A stretch of DNA of 64,000 bases from Rhizophagus irregularis (taxonomy: Eukaryota; Glomeromycota; Glomeromycetes; Glomerales; Glomeraceae), in NCBI RefSeq assembly GCF_026210795.1, contig NC_089449.1, positions 2,976,001-3,040,000 of the forward strand, read 5' to 3'. The position numbers and the translations under genes were made by a program. The notes under the pieces are model-generated. The model had not been told where the DNA came from. It searched no databases and worked only from the letters and a program-made list of their open reading frames with translations. Of this stretch, positions 33,819 to 47,400 are shown piece after piece (the stretch's first letter is position 1; every line of letters starts with the position of its first letter).

Positions 33819-34028
33819 TATGAATCCGTGAGAGTTATACAAAATAAAGGTTGTTTGTTTTAAATATTTATTCTGATCGTCATTTTATTTTTTATTCACA
33901 CTCAAAATTATAGCTATCACGTGATTAATTTTCCAATAAATTCGGCTTCAATCATTTGACTAATCATTTTTCACAAATAATCCATTTTTTTTACTTCGTT
34001 TGAACTTTAATATTTTCTGAATTTCAAA
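33819..34028. promoter_or_regulatory. shared divergent promoter of SPT3 and TMA7
   Basis: The 210 bp between two head-to-head start codons must hold both promoters. It contains TCACGTGATTA (CACGTG at about 33919) and several TTTCACA words. No TATA box is clear. Confidence 0.5.
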
Positions 34029-34457
34029 ATGTCTGGTCGTCAAGGTAAGAAAATTGTCTTTGTAAACGTAATATATGTATGTGTTTTTTTTTTTAATTCA
34101 TAAAGCTTTTTTTTACATTAAGGAGGTAAATTAAAACCACTTAAACAATCCAAAAAGAAAGATAGTAAAGATTTGGATGAAGTAAAGTCTTATTTATTTA
34201 AATAAAAATCTCGTTAGAATTTAGTTGTTCAGTTAACTAAAGTTTATCTTTTCAACTTAGAATGACGCTGAGTTCAAGAAAAAACAGCAAGAAGAAGCAA
34301 AAAAACTAAAAGAATTAAAAGAAAAAGCCAAACAAGGTGGACCTCTTGGTATGTCATCGATTTAATAATTTAATATTTGTAATAATTTAATTCTAATTAT
34401 AAGTTTTATATGTCATATATAGTGGGAGGTGGTATTAAGAAGTCCGGTAAGAAATAA
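34029..34457 (+). CDS. TMA7: TMA7/CCDC72-like translation machinery-associated protein
   Basis: Four small exons: 34029-34044, 34123-34181, 34261-34348, 34423-34457; 65 aa. It begins MSGRQGGKLKPLKQSKKK and ends GGPLVGGGIKKSGKK, with a lysine/glutamate-rich helix between (EFKKKQQEEAKKLKELKEKA). Those ends and the size of about 64 aa are diagnostic of the conserved eukaryotic TMA7 family, which co-purifies with ribosomes. It diverges from SPT3, and its 3' end faces the hydrolase gene 135 bp away. No single exon is long enough to be seen as an open frame of normal size. Confidence 0.93.
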
Positions 34458-34592
34458 CGAGAACGATTTGCACCGTTAATAATACATTTTATCTTTCTCA
34501 TTTTTTGTTGAATTGAAGTAGTAGTTTAATTAAAAAAAAAAATACCTGAAGTTTGTAACCTAGAGTTTGTAATTTATAATCTCGTTACTTTT

Positions 34593-35947
34593 TTATTCTT
34601 TAAGAACTTCTTTTTTTATAAAGTCTTCAATAGTATCATAATAACTGGGTTGAAATACAGTTTCATTATGAGTTCCATCATTAAAACCTTTCCAATGTTT
34701 CGTTCTCGTTTGAGATAATTCGTATAACTGACGCATATGTGAAGGAGGAACTAATTCATCATTAAGCCCAGATAAAAATAATACTGGGACATTAACAATT
34801 TGTTGTATAGCTTTTTCAGATGGCCAAACTTGATGACAAAGAAAGGCTAAATATTTTATTAGTGGAAATACGTGTGGTATCAATTTGGGCTAAATATAAA
34901 TAAAAATATATCAATCGTATGCTATTATTGACTTTTTCAAAAAATGATACAATAACTTACAATACTAAGAAACGTATTTTCTACTATCATGCCGCTGAAC
35001 TTATCTTCATTTCTGGATACTAAATCAATCGATACAGCTCCTCCAAGGGATTGTCCATATGCTATTAATTTTGTATTTTTCAAATCCTCATCTTTTAATA
35101 TAAAATCTAATATTGCCTAAATAAATAAATAAATAAATAAGATATAAATTGATTAAATATATTTGTATGTATTGGATACAACCTGAGAGTCAATCCTAAG
35201 GCCCTTTTCTGTTGGAGTTCCTTCACTTAAACCATATCTAATATTAATAAAAAATGTTAGAAAATATGAGCTAGATTGAACGAGTAAAAAAGATTTCCTT
35301 ATATTTACCCTCTATACGAGAGCATTACAACGTTGTACTCCAATTTTACGTAAAATTCTTTTGCTATAAATAATCTATGTCCCTAATTATTACGTTAAAT
35401 TCAAAATTAATGAAATTAATGGGATCTATACTAATATATATATATATTCAAATAGATCGGATCATAAATGAATACCATATTTCCAGCATTGGCCTATTCA
35501 TAAAAAAAAATTTAAGTGGTTTTTTTTGATAAAATTTTTCCATCTCATAAAACTTACATGAAAAATTAAAATAGTAGGCCTATCTCTTGCATATAATGGT
35601 AATTTACATATGTATGCTTTTATACGAACTCCATCTTTTGTCGTTAAAGTCTCGTCAGTGTAATTCATTCCAAATTCAGAGGGTTTCTGTACCTAGAGAA
35701 TCAAATATTCATGTTAGGATAAAAACTTTCAGCGAATATCCAATGCGTGAACAATGCTCACAACTTGTCGAGATCCTTCAGGAAGTCCAGCGAGGTATAT
35801 CATTTTGCATTGATATGTATATAATAAACTTGTGACCGCTAAAGCAACTATAGAGGTGGTGGTTAGAAAGAACTGTATGTAACTGGGTATGTAATCTGAT
35901 AGAAAGGACATTGTTGCTTTCGTAGGTTTATCAATTTGAAGTTTCAT
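34593..35947 (-). CDS. alpha/beta hydrolase, ABHD13/Bem46 family
   Basis: Seven exons on minus: 35947-35762, 35692-35558, 35493-35476 (an 18-bp microexon), 35382-35309, 35237-35183, 35116-34961, 34889-34593; 306 aa. An N-terminal membrane segment (about residues 21-45) is followed by the hydrolase fold: ILIFHANAGNMGHR (oxyanion region), YRGYGLSEG, the nucleophile elbow AYGQSLGGA, the acid in SGLNDELVPP and the histidine in DGTHNET. These features and the order match Bem46/ABHD13 proteins. Fungal members are ER or plasma-membrane proteins linked to polarity; the substrate is unknown. Same strand as the Cep57-domain gene, starting about 180 bp after its end. Confidence 0.9.
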
Positions 35948-36130
35948 ATAGATACTATAAGAGAAATATTTAAATTTTATAGCTGCAAATCAGATCTATT
36001 TTATCAATTTATCAAATATGTATATGATCTACATGGGTACCAATATTTTATAAAATAAATACTATATTATACTTTCAAAAATGTTCTTAAATAAAAGGAA
36101 TTATATCAAAATTGTCTATTTAAGTTCTTG

Positions 36131-39100
36131 CTATAAATCATTTAATGTTTTTTGTACTTTTCGCGTTCCTCGCAATGAATTTAAACTTTCAGCTCTTGTT
36201 TCATGTACTGGATGCGTAGGTTTTTGAAAATTATTCTTATTTTGAGTAAATCCATATCGTGACTTTGATGATAAAGAGGGTTTAACGGTTTTTTGTTGAA
36301 TATCGTAAAGCGTAGCAATTTGATCTCCCTTTGAGAGAGAATAGTTAAACGTCTCCAAATATGAATAAAAACGAATACATATATATATATATACCTTTAT
36401 TTCCATTTGGTCCATTATTTCTTTCAGTTCTTCCGCTAGTGCGGTTCTCTTACTTTTACAATCTAGAGGATCACTTCTTTGATATTCATCGACTAAATTA
36501 CTATAATACCTGTTATAAATTTCATGATTATTTTAGTTTTAAATCCAAATTTTTTTTTTAAACAAATGAGCTTTTTAAAGTTGAAAATAGCTTTACATTT
36601 TCAAATGCTTCAATTCATCCATTAGATTACTAATAACTCTCCCCAATGCTATATCTGGAGATTCTTCTTTCTCATAGCTCTCTGCAATAAAAAAAAAAAA
36701 ATAGCTGTCAGTCAAAATTAATTATTTTAATATTCGTATACGAAAAATTGGAATATAAATACACTACGTTTCTTAAGTTTATTTTTATTAGTCGCATTTT
36801 TCGTATTTTTCTTATTACAAACTGAACACGAATTGGAACAATGATTCTTTAGTAATGCGAAAGCTTTTTGTAGGTTTACTGTTACAGAGTGTGATTTGCC
36901 TGTACCCTGTATAAATTTAATAAAAGATATTATTGGTCAGTCTAATAGGATCATGCTGATTTTGACGGACTGATATTTTTTGTTAATGGCTAAATAATTA
37001 ATATTTTTCTTATATTGGCTAAATATCAAATATATTTGCAGTTTAATTATACTTTCTATATATCTTACTATAATAATAGCATGATCTTGCGTGACTAACG
37101 CAATAATCTAGTTATTGGTTATGGTGGATAAAATATCGTGTCACCCCTTCGGGGTGACCGATATTTTACCCCCTAACCAATAACTATTATTTATTGAATT
37201 ATTATAATAATATATACACAAAATTAAAAATTAAATGTTTAAAATACATACAGTTCCAAGAATAAAAGGAATCTCTCGCCCACCGCCAGATCTCATGGGT
37301 TTTTGTTCTTGTATAATATAATCTCGATTCCGCAAATACGATTTTCCGTTTTTGATATCTTTCCATACAGGATAGTCCTAACGAGTGTATGAATTGTCAA
37401 AATATTTTTAAGATAAAAGAAAAAAGTTAAAAAATAAACCAACCTGTTGCATGCTAATAGATTGGTTATCACTTTTTAATTCTTCCCGGTAATCGCAATC
37501 TCTAAAATAATCACCTTCCTCCTCAAAATCATCATATGTATGGCGAACATATTGTTTTCGATCTTTTATGTGTATGTAGACACTATCTCGACTTTCATTA
37601 GAATATTGTGAATATATTCTTCCACTCCTAGTTGGAGATAATCTTAAGTCATTAGGATGAATATCTGGATCTTCCTTCATATTATCATAAAACTGCCGTT
37701 GTCTTCCGGGAAGATGAGGAGATTGGTCACCATCGTCCTGCTCAGAAAAATTTCTAGTATAATGATTATCTCGTCTTTGATCCCCCCGTTTCTCATTATA
37801 ATAATGTTGTTCTCGAGGATCTATGTTTTGATCTTGCTCAAAAGACTCTGGTAATCTTCTATTTTTTGCAAATTGCAGATTTTCATGCGGCTCATCTCCA
37901 TAATGCTCATAATATTGTTGTTCCCGATAATCGCCATTTTGGTTATCTTCATTGTAACCGCCAAACTGCATCTTATTATTAGTAGTTCGTTTATTAAACA
38001 CTTTTGAATTATTATAAGTTCCTTCATTATACTGCTGTTCAATATGACAATCTTCATTAAGATTCGTGTGTCGCTTTTTATCCATATATGAATCTTCATA
38101 ATTTTGAAGATTTTCCTTGTGACAAAGTCCTCTGTACCTATTGGTTTTTCGCCCATCTTCACTTCCTTCAACATTTTCGTTTTCCTCTATTGAAGTTATT
38201 TCACCTTTAGGAACAGTTTTCTTTCTATGTGTCTTTTCCATCTGAACATCAAATTTATTTAATTAATAATTGATAGGGCAACTTTATTATTAATTAAAAT
38301 AATTACCGCTTGACGTTGCTTTCTCAAATTTTCTCTATCTACGCGATGACTCTCAATTTCTTCCTGGATTTTCTTAATTTGTTCTTGCTAAGCATCGAAT
38401 AAATTGGTGTTTTTATACATTTATCCAATATATAAAACACATATAGTAATATAACAATACTTACATCAGCTCTTTCAAGAGATTTGCTCTTTTCTGATCC
38501 TGAATCACGCTTAGTTTCTTTTGGTTCGATTATTTGATTATTTTCCTGAACTTCAATATTGTTAATATCCGAAAGTTCGTTAGTTTTCTCAAAAGGTTTC
38601 CTTGGTAATTCTGGCGAAGTCAAAGAAATTGGTTGAGTAGGAACTGCAATATTAGAAAGCTGGGTTCTTTTGTTGGGTATCTGAACAGATGCCCTTAAAC
38701 TTTCAAATTGATCATTCATTTGTGTAATATCTTGTTTGGTCTTGATTAAAGCTTTCTTAGCTTCATCACGTTCATCTTCTGCTTTAAGTGCATAAGTCTT
38801 CATATACTCTAATTGTCTTTTAATGACTTTGTACTTTTTCTGTAGATAAATCATGGAAGGATTTGCTTCTGTAAAAGGGACAATATAGAAAGTCTTTTTG
38901 ATTTTTTGTAATCGATCAATAACTGGTATATAACAAACAAAAATTAATTATAACTCACTTTCTTTTTCAATCAATGGAAAGTTTCCATGTGAACTGCTTT
39001 TCTTAAAATCGTTTCTCACGCCATAGGTAACTGTTTCTACCTCATTATGTTTATTATTAGCTTTACTCTTGGATTGCTCCTTCTGTAATAACTGGCGGTA

Positions 39101-40246
39101 TTGTTCTAATTGTTTTTCTAACTGATTGACCTTCACATCTGCGCTTTGTTTGTCCATTTCAAGCTGTCTAACCTTTATATCTGCGTTTTGTTTGTCCAGT
39201 TCAAGTTGTCTATAATTATCTGTAAGAGTACGTAAAGCGGCAATTGGACCTTTAACATTATTTTCAATAATATTCATCTGTCTGAAATTTCGAACATTAC
39301 TTTGCTGAGATAACGAAATATCTGGTAAATGAAATGATAACGAAGGTGTAATGAGTGAAGTTTTTTCATTTTGTGACTTAATTACAGGTTTAAATATGTT
39401 ATCATGAGTTGATCTTTGTATTTGTGAGGAGTTTGGTCTAGATTGCAAATGTTGATACTGCAAAAACGGAGATGGGCGCTGTTGTAGCAAATTTTGCCCT
39501 TGATTCTGTAATTGGCTTTCTTTTTTACGTAATTGTCCTTCGTGTCGCAATTGTTCCTTTTGTGATAACCTTTGAGACTCCCGTTTCAGATCTTCTTTTG
39601 AGCTCTCTTCTTGCAATTGTTGCTCATTTAATAATTGTTTTTGTTGATACTCTTTTTCCTGACTAATTTGTTTTTGATGTGATTGATCAACTTTTTGTTC
39701 TTGTTCTTCATGAATTTTCTCTTCTTGTGATGGTCTATTTTTTCGTTGTTCTCGCGAACTTGGTACTTTTCGATGTCTTCTTTTATTGATAAAAATTGGT
39801 TCGTCCACATAACTAAATTCACCAATAATTTGACGATATTCTTCTCTACTTACACCTTGCAATTCATTTAATTCAGATAAATTATGTTTACTTGTTAGAT
39901 CACCCGATTGTTCTAAACCTTTTAAATCCAATTCATCGTCCAAACTAAGAGATTTTATGTTTTTTTCAAAATCTTCAAACTTTTTTTTTTCGTTTTCTGA
40001 AGAACTATAATCTGATAAATCATCTAATTTTTCTCCTTTAAATTCATTTTCATTATCATCATCATGTGATCCACCTTCTTCACCTGAATCACTCGAGGAA
40101 GGCTCACTTTCATTTGAATAATCGCTTTCATGTTCCGGTCCTTCGTCTGTACCAACCTCTTCACTTATTGTGCTTCTTTGTGATAAAGTTTGTAATGTTT
40201 CAACTTTTCCTGTCGAAATTGTTGGTATATTTATATTTTTATCCAT
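36131..40246 (-). CDS. Cep57-domain spindle pole body scaffold protein
   Basis: Nine exons on minus: 40246-38959, 38868-38465, 38387-38307, 38241-37444, 37377-37252, 36906-36768, 36681-36597, 36509-36395, 36328-36131. All junctions keep frame to 1077 aa. The N-terminal third is acidic and Ser/Glu-rich, followed by long Gln/Glu/Lys coiled coils. The C-terminus carries a Cep57-type microtubule-binding region: a CSNSCSVCN cysteine pair motif, then ESPDIALGRVISNLMDELKH, SDPLDCKSKRTALAEELKE and DQIATLYDIQQK. Fungal proteins of this type (S. pombe Ppc89, Aspergillus SnaD) are spindle-pole-body scaffolds; orthology is inferred from the domain. The start is the first true ATG; the frame is open further upstream without an ATG. 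GTGKSH at an exon start only mimics a P-loop. Confidence 0.85.
37111..37184. mobile_element. miniature palindrome with TTCG loop inside an intron
   Basis: GTTATTGGTTA...TAACCAATAAC bounds a near-perfect 74-bp hairpin whose centre is CACCCCTTCGGGGTG. Both sides carry TA (37109-37110 and 37185-37186), as expected for an insertion with TA duplication. It lies in the intron between exons 5 and 6 of the Cep57-domain gene. Confidence 0.7.
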
Positions 40247-41058
40247 AGTTGTTATACTTAAATAAGAGAAACGCGAAACAAAATACGAATGGGTAAAGCA
40301 ATAAACTATCAAAAGTTTTGAAGATACAAAAAAAAACAGAAAAATATGTTAAGTTTTCTTTGTTTACAAAAATTCCCAAAATAAGAAGTATCACATGTTC
40401 TAAAGTTTAGTAACAAATTTTTATTATTGATAAAGGCGTAATAGGTTAGTATTAAGTTGATTCTATATTTAGGTAAAAAAAAAAGTTGCATTTCATGCGT
40501 CCTCTCATGTATTTTTCCGAAGTATTGAGAAATTTCCGATTTGCTCAATAAAATATAATTTATTGAGTTTAAGTTTAATCTCAAGTTAAAATTTGTTACA
40601 GGATCGCACCTTTACTTTTTAAACTCAACAAAAATGACTAAGAAATAATTATTTTTTTATTGTATATTTAAAAACTTCTATGCTAAAATTGTAATTTTGA
40701 ATTGTTTGTTGATTGATGTTAAGATTGTATTAATTTTATAAAAAAGAATATATATATAAAATATCAATAAAAATATAAATTTCTTTCTTTTACTTATCAT
40801 TTATATAAAATAAAGGCTAAATTGTCATTAAAAATACAAAAGTTTCATTTGCTGAAACGTTAATCTTTAAAGCCTAAAAATCCAAGAAATGAAATAAATC
40901 AATAATCATTTGTCGATTGATCTTTAAAAAAAAAAAAGAATTCCAAATGTCTTTCACTAAACAAAATTCCAATAAAAGTCCTTATTCATAAATTACATTA
41001 ATCCTTCAAATCCTTCCTTCTATCTTACAATAATTAAATTTGCACTTTAATGGATAAT
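40247..41058. other. intergenic region between two minus-strand genes
   Basis: No gene is supportable; an open frame at 40309-40584 is A/T-driven. It should contain the promoter of the Cep57-domain gene and the 3' end of the coiled-coil gene. Confidence 0.5.
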
Positions 41059-42582
41059 TTATCCTTGCTGTTTTACCAACATTCTCTTGTCAAATCGCAG
41101 CAGATCATATGAGTGAACAATAAGTGACCTTTTGTGTATAGTGACACAGATCTTGCCGGGAGCGCATTCTTTACTCTTCTCATGATCGCTTCCTCCGCTA
41201 TCACTGTTGTTATCGTCACAACTACTGTCACAACTGCCAGCACTAGATATACTGCTTTTACCAGGATCGACGTCTCTATAAGTGGTTGTTGTCATTGTTG
41301 TCACTACTTCTTCAGTAGAAGTATCGTTGAATAAATCTAGATCTAAGTCGCAATCACTGTCTGGACATTCATTCTTATAATCGTTTAATTGATTTGCATA
41401 CAGCAAGAACTTTAATCCAACTGCCGCACGCCTCATACTTAAAAGTAAAAGTTTTTGATGCTTAATTTCATAGCTTCGTAATGGGTGTATTGGTAATGGG
41501 TGAATGGGTGAATATGGAGGTTGTGGATCGTTAAGAGGTAGAGATGATGAATCAGAGGAATGGGGGTCTAAACTTGTCGGTGTTGTTGCTGAAGTGTGAG
41601 TAGTTGTAGTAGAGGCGCTTGGTAACTCTGGAGAATCTAGTGATGTTTGTGATATGCGTGATATAGGAGATTCTGACTCTGGAGTATTTACCTGGTGGAT
41701 ATGTTCTTCAAAGTAGGAACTGCTACCCTTTCATCATTTGGGAGTTAGTATAGAAGTTTTTTAAAACGAAAAAAAAAAATATATATTCTAGAAATTTCTT
41801 TATTATCAAATACCTTGTAATGTCTAAACGGTGATAAGTCTAGCGATTCATATTTTAATGGAGACCCAACATCGTCGAAATGTTTAATTGTGAGACTTGC
41901 TTCTCGAATTAAACGAGCATACTCATGTATAGCTTGTAACATAAGGTCAAGTTGTTCGGAAGTTCTAGATTGACTATTATAAATGTTTGATGTGTTTGAT
42001 CTTGCAGAACGATGCTTTTCAAGAATCTAAAATAATAATTATTATATTCCGTTAAAATAAAATTAACAAATATAAACAGCTTGTCTAATAAAAACTAACA
42101 TCAAAAATTTGTTCCTGAATTTTTTTCAAGTCATTGTTTATATCCTCCGTAACTTCATTTTGAAGTGATTTTAACTTTTCCAAATGATTTTCATTTTCAA
42201 GAATCTTTTCTTGGGTTGCTAATATAGATTCTTCAACAGAATCTGACAAAATAATTGAATTAAAATATGTCAAATAATAATCAAAATAAATAAATAAATA
42301 AATAAAACTACGTTTACTACCTTGTTCTCGCTTAATTTTCTCAATATTAGCAAGCCATTCAGGGGCACCCTCGAATAATTTTTCCATTGAATGAGCTATC
42401 TCATCTAAATCCTGATTAAATTGATTAAATTCATTTTTCGAACGATCCAACTCTTTTTCGAATGCTTCGTCCGTTTTTGTGGGAGGCGAGTCGGATAGCA
42501 GCAAGTTCGGTATCTGTATATTCGATTCCTTAGTTAATAAAGTTTCTTTTAGTTTAGTTTCTAAACATAAATTAACAATCAT
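41059..42582 (-). CDS. unrecognised coiled-coil protein
   Basis: Four exons on minus: 42582-42321, 42242-42100, 42026-41814, 41727-41059; 428 aa with all joins in frame. Residues about 35-150 are predicted coiled coil (for example SILATQEKILENENHLEKL). A middle part follows with MLQAIHEYARLIREASLTIK and SPLKYESLDLSPFRHYK. Next is a Ser/Thr/Pro-rich low-complexity stretch and then a structured-looking block (HQKLLLLSMRRAAVGLKFLL). After an acidic D/S run, the C-terminus has CAPGKICVTIHKRSLIVHSY. I do not recognise a family. The splice sites are ordinary, except that the last acceptor is AAAG with a weak pyrimidine tract, so the junction before GSSSYFEEH is the least certain. Confidence 0.7.
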
Positions 42583-44489
42583 GGATAAATTACGAGAATT
42601 CAAAGGGAAAGAATTCTAATTGTGAAAGTTGAAAGTTACTCCATTTTATTATGTCCAAGGGGTATAAGGGGCATACAAGTGAGGAAACCCCTGAAAAGTT
42701 ACGCATTACTTCGAAGTTGGCTCATTTTGCAAAACATACCTTTGACATGTGGTTGAAAAAAAAGCGACTCTCAGGAATCTTGATTGAAATACCAGGAGAA
42801 CGTATTCCCATTTTCTGTCAAAAGGAAATAATGTAATAACTCTATATAACAATAAATATTAAACTCTATAATAAGAGATCACAGAATAAACCAGCTTTGG
42901 ATAAGACAGAGCGAGAAACTAGGAAGGATAAAGTAAGAGGGTACCCTTATTATTATTTCTGAAGTATAAATAAAAATAGTTTTTTTTATTTTTTTTTAAA
43001 AAAAAACTTCAGATAGTCTAAAAAAGGTCGGTAGGAATTGAAAGTAACAATTAGTGCCAGTAAGCAGTAAGTTCCTGCACCATTTGGCACCAAAGGTTAT
43101 TTACGGTACTATTAAAGACCGTTTTAACGCGTATTCTCGACGAGCAGACAATGATTTGAGAGTGAAAAAAAAAGGAAAGGAGAAAAGTAAGATGGCGAAG
43201 AAACAACTTGGCAGAATGGGTTATGATTGAAAGGTTTATGGAACTCGATTCATGCATATGGTGGTAATACGATATATGCGGCCGAATTTGTCACGTGGTA
43301 CTTTTTTTTTTATTTCCCATCCTGAGTAAAATAAACTCGGGATCCGGGAACACCCATACGCAGAATGGTCACTGTAAATCTGCCATCTGTTTTTCCAAAT
43401 AACTTCTGTAGGACCCACATCAAGACTACTTGTTATTACTTGTTATTACCTGATGCTTTTTATATGAAACAGAGAACTTTGGACATTCCTGATCAAAAGA
43501 AATTCACAATTACATGAATGTGCATATTTTAATAGATCATAATCGTTATATATACATAGTTATAGTACATCTGGAGATATAAAATGTATTACTTAATTTA
43601 TTAAAAACAACACACTACTTAGGATCTGAAACATTTGTTAAAGATTTAAGCTGATTAGCATAACTACCCTTATAAATATATGGTGAGTATCCTTCTCATT
43701 ATTAATAATATCTATTGTATGTGAATTATCTGTTATACACATTAGATCATTAGGCTTTATCCTTTAGTTAAGTATATTATATAGATTACTCATAATACAT
43801 TTCATATTAATAAGTTTAATGATTTTAAGAATAGGTAATGTGATCATTTTTCTGATATTTAGCAAGCCACCTTCATATTTTTGATGATTTAATTCTCAAT
43901 GTTCTTGATCAAAGAAAACATATTACCTTGCATTTAATTAAAATCAAAGGATGATGACCATACGATGGTTACACAAATGTACATACTATTCAAAGGAAAA
44001 GGTTATGGAATTTAACTTGCAGGATGTTTCAATATGCCATGCTTATATTGTTATCGTACTAATAAGCCATACTTTTTTATTTATTCGATAATAATGCAAT
44101 TCCAAAATTGCCAAAAATAATGAGAATAATTCAGAGACTATAAAAAAATATTTGCATTTAACTAGTCTTAAAATACTTATTAATATTAAATTTTCCAATT
44201 TTAGTTTTGTTAAAAATAAATACCATAACAGATAAATATAAAATATTAACTGTTAACCATGTTAGTCAAATTGTATAATTGGATGTCATATGATGTCTGG
44301 TGGCAAATTTATAGTGCATATATTAGTGCTTTTCGCAATCACGTGGAAGGAAAGTAATAAACATGTTGTACAATATCACAAGCAGTTGTAATCTATAAAT
44401 GACATAGAATTATTTATTTCTTTGCGTTTTTAATTTTTAACGATAATTTTTGCTGCGGATTAGTCATAGCTTAACATTACTTCAAAGAA
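42583..44489. other. intergenic region between divergent genes
   Basis: A 61-codon frame on plus at 42651-42836 (MSKGYKGHTSEETPEKL...) has a more coding-like composition than average, but no family match or splice partners. From 43030 to 43430 the base composition is less AT-biased and frames on both strands are open for about 60 codons, which may be a decayed gene or element. The last kilobase is AT-rich and holds the HUL5 promoter. Confidence 0.4.
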
Positions 44490-47400
44490 ATGTTTCCATT
44501 TAACGAACAAAATGCAAAAAAACAAGCTTTTGTTGAAAACGCTAGAGCAGAAAGGGAACAAAGAGAGCAACAACGTATAAAACAAAAGCAAGAGCAAAAA
44601 TTATCACAATCTGCAATTGTTATACAGAAAACTTTTCGTAAACATTTAAAAAAAAAGCAAATTTTTGAAAATTTACGTAATTTATGGGATATTGATTCAG
44701 GTTTTTCAATTGACAATGATAATTCAAACGAGAATTCATCAAATCCCTTAGAAATTCTTCTTCTTACAAAATTATTATTTGCGTTTTTTAATCCAAAACG
44801 TGATAATGCCAGATTTTCACATTTATGTAGATTAATATTATCAACTACTTCTCAAAACTCTTCTAACAAGGGAGATCAACCTAGTAAAATAGTTTTTCCT
44901 TTCCATTTTTTGTTGTTTAATGAAAATTATGGAAAATTCACTTTTAATTTAATGAAAAAAATTCTTTGGCAATGCGTCGAAAGGATAATTGGATATGCAA
45001 ATGAAAACAATACCAAAACATTATATCTTACCGGAACAGAAATTAGACTAATGATTTATTTTCTTGATCCTAAATTTTATATAATAAAAGGAAATTTACC
45101 GAATTCAAATTCCATCTCTACACTTTTAAGCCAAAATTTAGCTGCATTTCATAATTTCCTATTACAAAAAGGATTTTACATGTTAATAGGATCAGGAATG
45201 TTTCTCAGAGTGGATTCCATATTAAATTTAAAATCAAGAGCAATGAAAGTGAAACAACTTTCAAAAGATGATGAAAAGAAATTAAATTCTACGAATTTAT
45301 GGATTTCAGCTTGTTTAAGATGCTGTTTATTTTTATTGGATTTAAATTCTGGAGGAAGTAATTTGCAAACATTTACAGAACAACATTACAGCGAAAAGAA
45401 TAAATTAATCATGTTTATAATTCATATAATGTCAGTCCCCTGTTTATTATCTTCTTTAGATGATAATTGGTTGGATATGTTAAAAAAAAGTAATATTCCT
45501 TTAAAAATTATTGAAATAATGCATAACGATGATTCTTTATCACAAATTTTAAATGGATTAACGGGGAATAATGCAATATTTTTGATGGGAAATATTGTTG
45601 AATTAATGTTGAGATCAGATTTAATTTCTTTATCGATAAGTGAAACACAATCAAATTCTTCAACACAACAATTTCTTAATTTTATTGAAATTATAAATTC
45701 TTTACTTCAATATTGTCAAAGTTTAGTGTCATCTAAACAATTGAATATGCATTATCAATATCACCCTATATTTAAATGGTATTCAGGAAAAAATGATTCA
45801 AAAATTCCAAATTCATATTTTAACTTAGTTATAGCACAACTTGAGTGCTTATGGCAAAGATCATTTATACTTAAAGCATTTAATCATGTTTTAAGTTTTA
45901 AGTCTGTAGTTAAAGATCAAAGTGGTCTATTAAAATCAAGAAGAAAGAATAGTTTTAATGATAAAAAAGTTAGCTTAGTCTCAAGAAAAGTTACAATTGA
46001 TGCTATCGAAACGAAAGTAGTTTGTCGTCTTTATTTATCAATTTTAAAACTTCTTGATGGTCAAAACAAAAACATTACTATGAATTTAACTTATTTTCCA
46101 GACCTTATACCTTGTCTTTGGAAATTTTTAATGCGTTTGGGACCTAAAGGAAATATGGAAATTTTCCTGTCAGATTCTGTAATAAAAGATCCAGAAAAAG
46201 AACCTTTTATAAGCATCTTGGCGTTATTTTGTATATGTTGTAATATATGGTTGACGTGAGTATAGTTTAAAAGTTTCGCAATAAATGGGTTTAAAATTAA
46301 ATTATTTATAACAGCTGATTTTTTTTAATTATTAATTTTAGGACGAAGGATGATGAAGAATTATATGATAAGCAGATCCCTTTTTCAATTGAGAATGATA
46401 TTATTCCAATGTCAGTTTTCTTTAACAAATTCTGTTTCGCATTATTAAGTCATTCATCACTTGAAGGATGTCCTCCAACAATATTTGAATCGGCACGTAA
46501 AGTTTTATTTCAATTACATTTGAAAGATTCACGTCGTTCATTTTCAAGAGAAGAAAATATTTGGTTATTAATTAAAGATCCAAAGAAATCCTTACCAAAA
46601 TCTCTTAAAGACCTTTTCAAAAATAAAAAGTCATCATCATCATCAAATAGCAAAGATCAAATGGGGATGTCGTTTTTGGAAAGAATTCAGGAAAATGATC
46701 CTATATCAATTAAAATTCTTAATTTATTGCCCCATACGATTCCGTTTGAAACAAGATTAGATATTTTTCGAGATTATTTGAAAAAAAGTATTCCAAATTA
46801 TTCGGAAGCCACTGGCATTATGATCAAAGTTAGAAGGGCTCATGTGCTGGATGATGGATATAAACAATTGGGCGGAGTAATTGACGCGAAAATAAAGGGA
46901 AGAATTCATGTAAAATTCATAAACGAAACTGGTAAGAATTCGGTTTTCATAATTTTATTTATAATTAATTACAATTAATTTTTGTTTTTTTTTTAATTTT
47001 TAATATTTAGGTGCTTTGGAAGATGGTGTGGATCAAGGAGGTCCATTTAAAGAATTTATAACACAACTTATCGCTGAAGGTTAAATCAAATTTTTAAATT
47101 CCCTATTTTTTTTTTTTTGTGTTTTTCATTTTAATTTATTTAAATATTAATTTTTTTTAATTCATTTTCGTAGCCTTTGATCCATCTTATGGTTTATTTG
47201 CTGTAACAAAAAATTCATTACTTTATCCGAATCATCAAAACACAACAACAAAAATTGCGTTATATTCATTTTTAGGTAAAATGATTGCAAGAGCAATACA
47301 AGAAGGTATATTAGTTGACGTACAATTTGCCAGATTTTTCCTAAGTAAAATGACCGGTAGAGCTGTTTTTCTGGAAGATTTAATTGGATTAGATGATGAA

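Noticed and set aside
36880-36906. GTGKSH at an exon start as a P-loop ATPase motif
   Set aside because: It is in the Cep57-type C-terminal region of a coiled-coil protein with no other nucleotide-binding motifs. The glycines come from the linker before the cysteine motif.
43051-43418. Adjacent minus-strand frames as a gene
   Set aside because: They do not join through plausible splice sites, and the translations show no recognisable domain.
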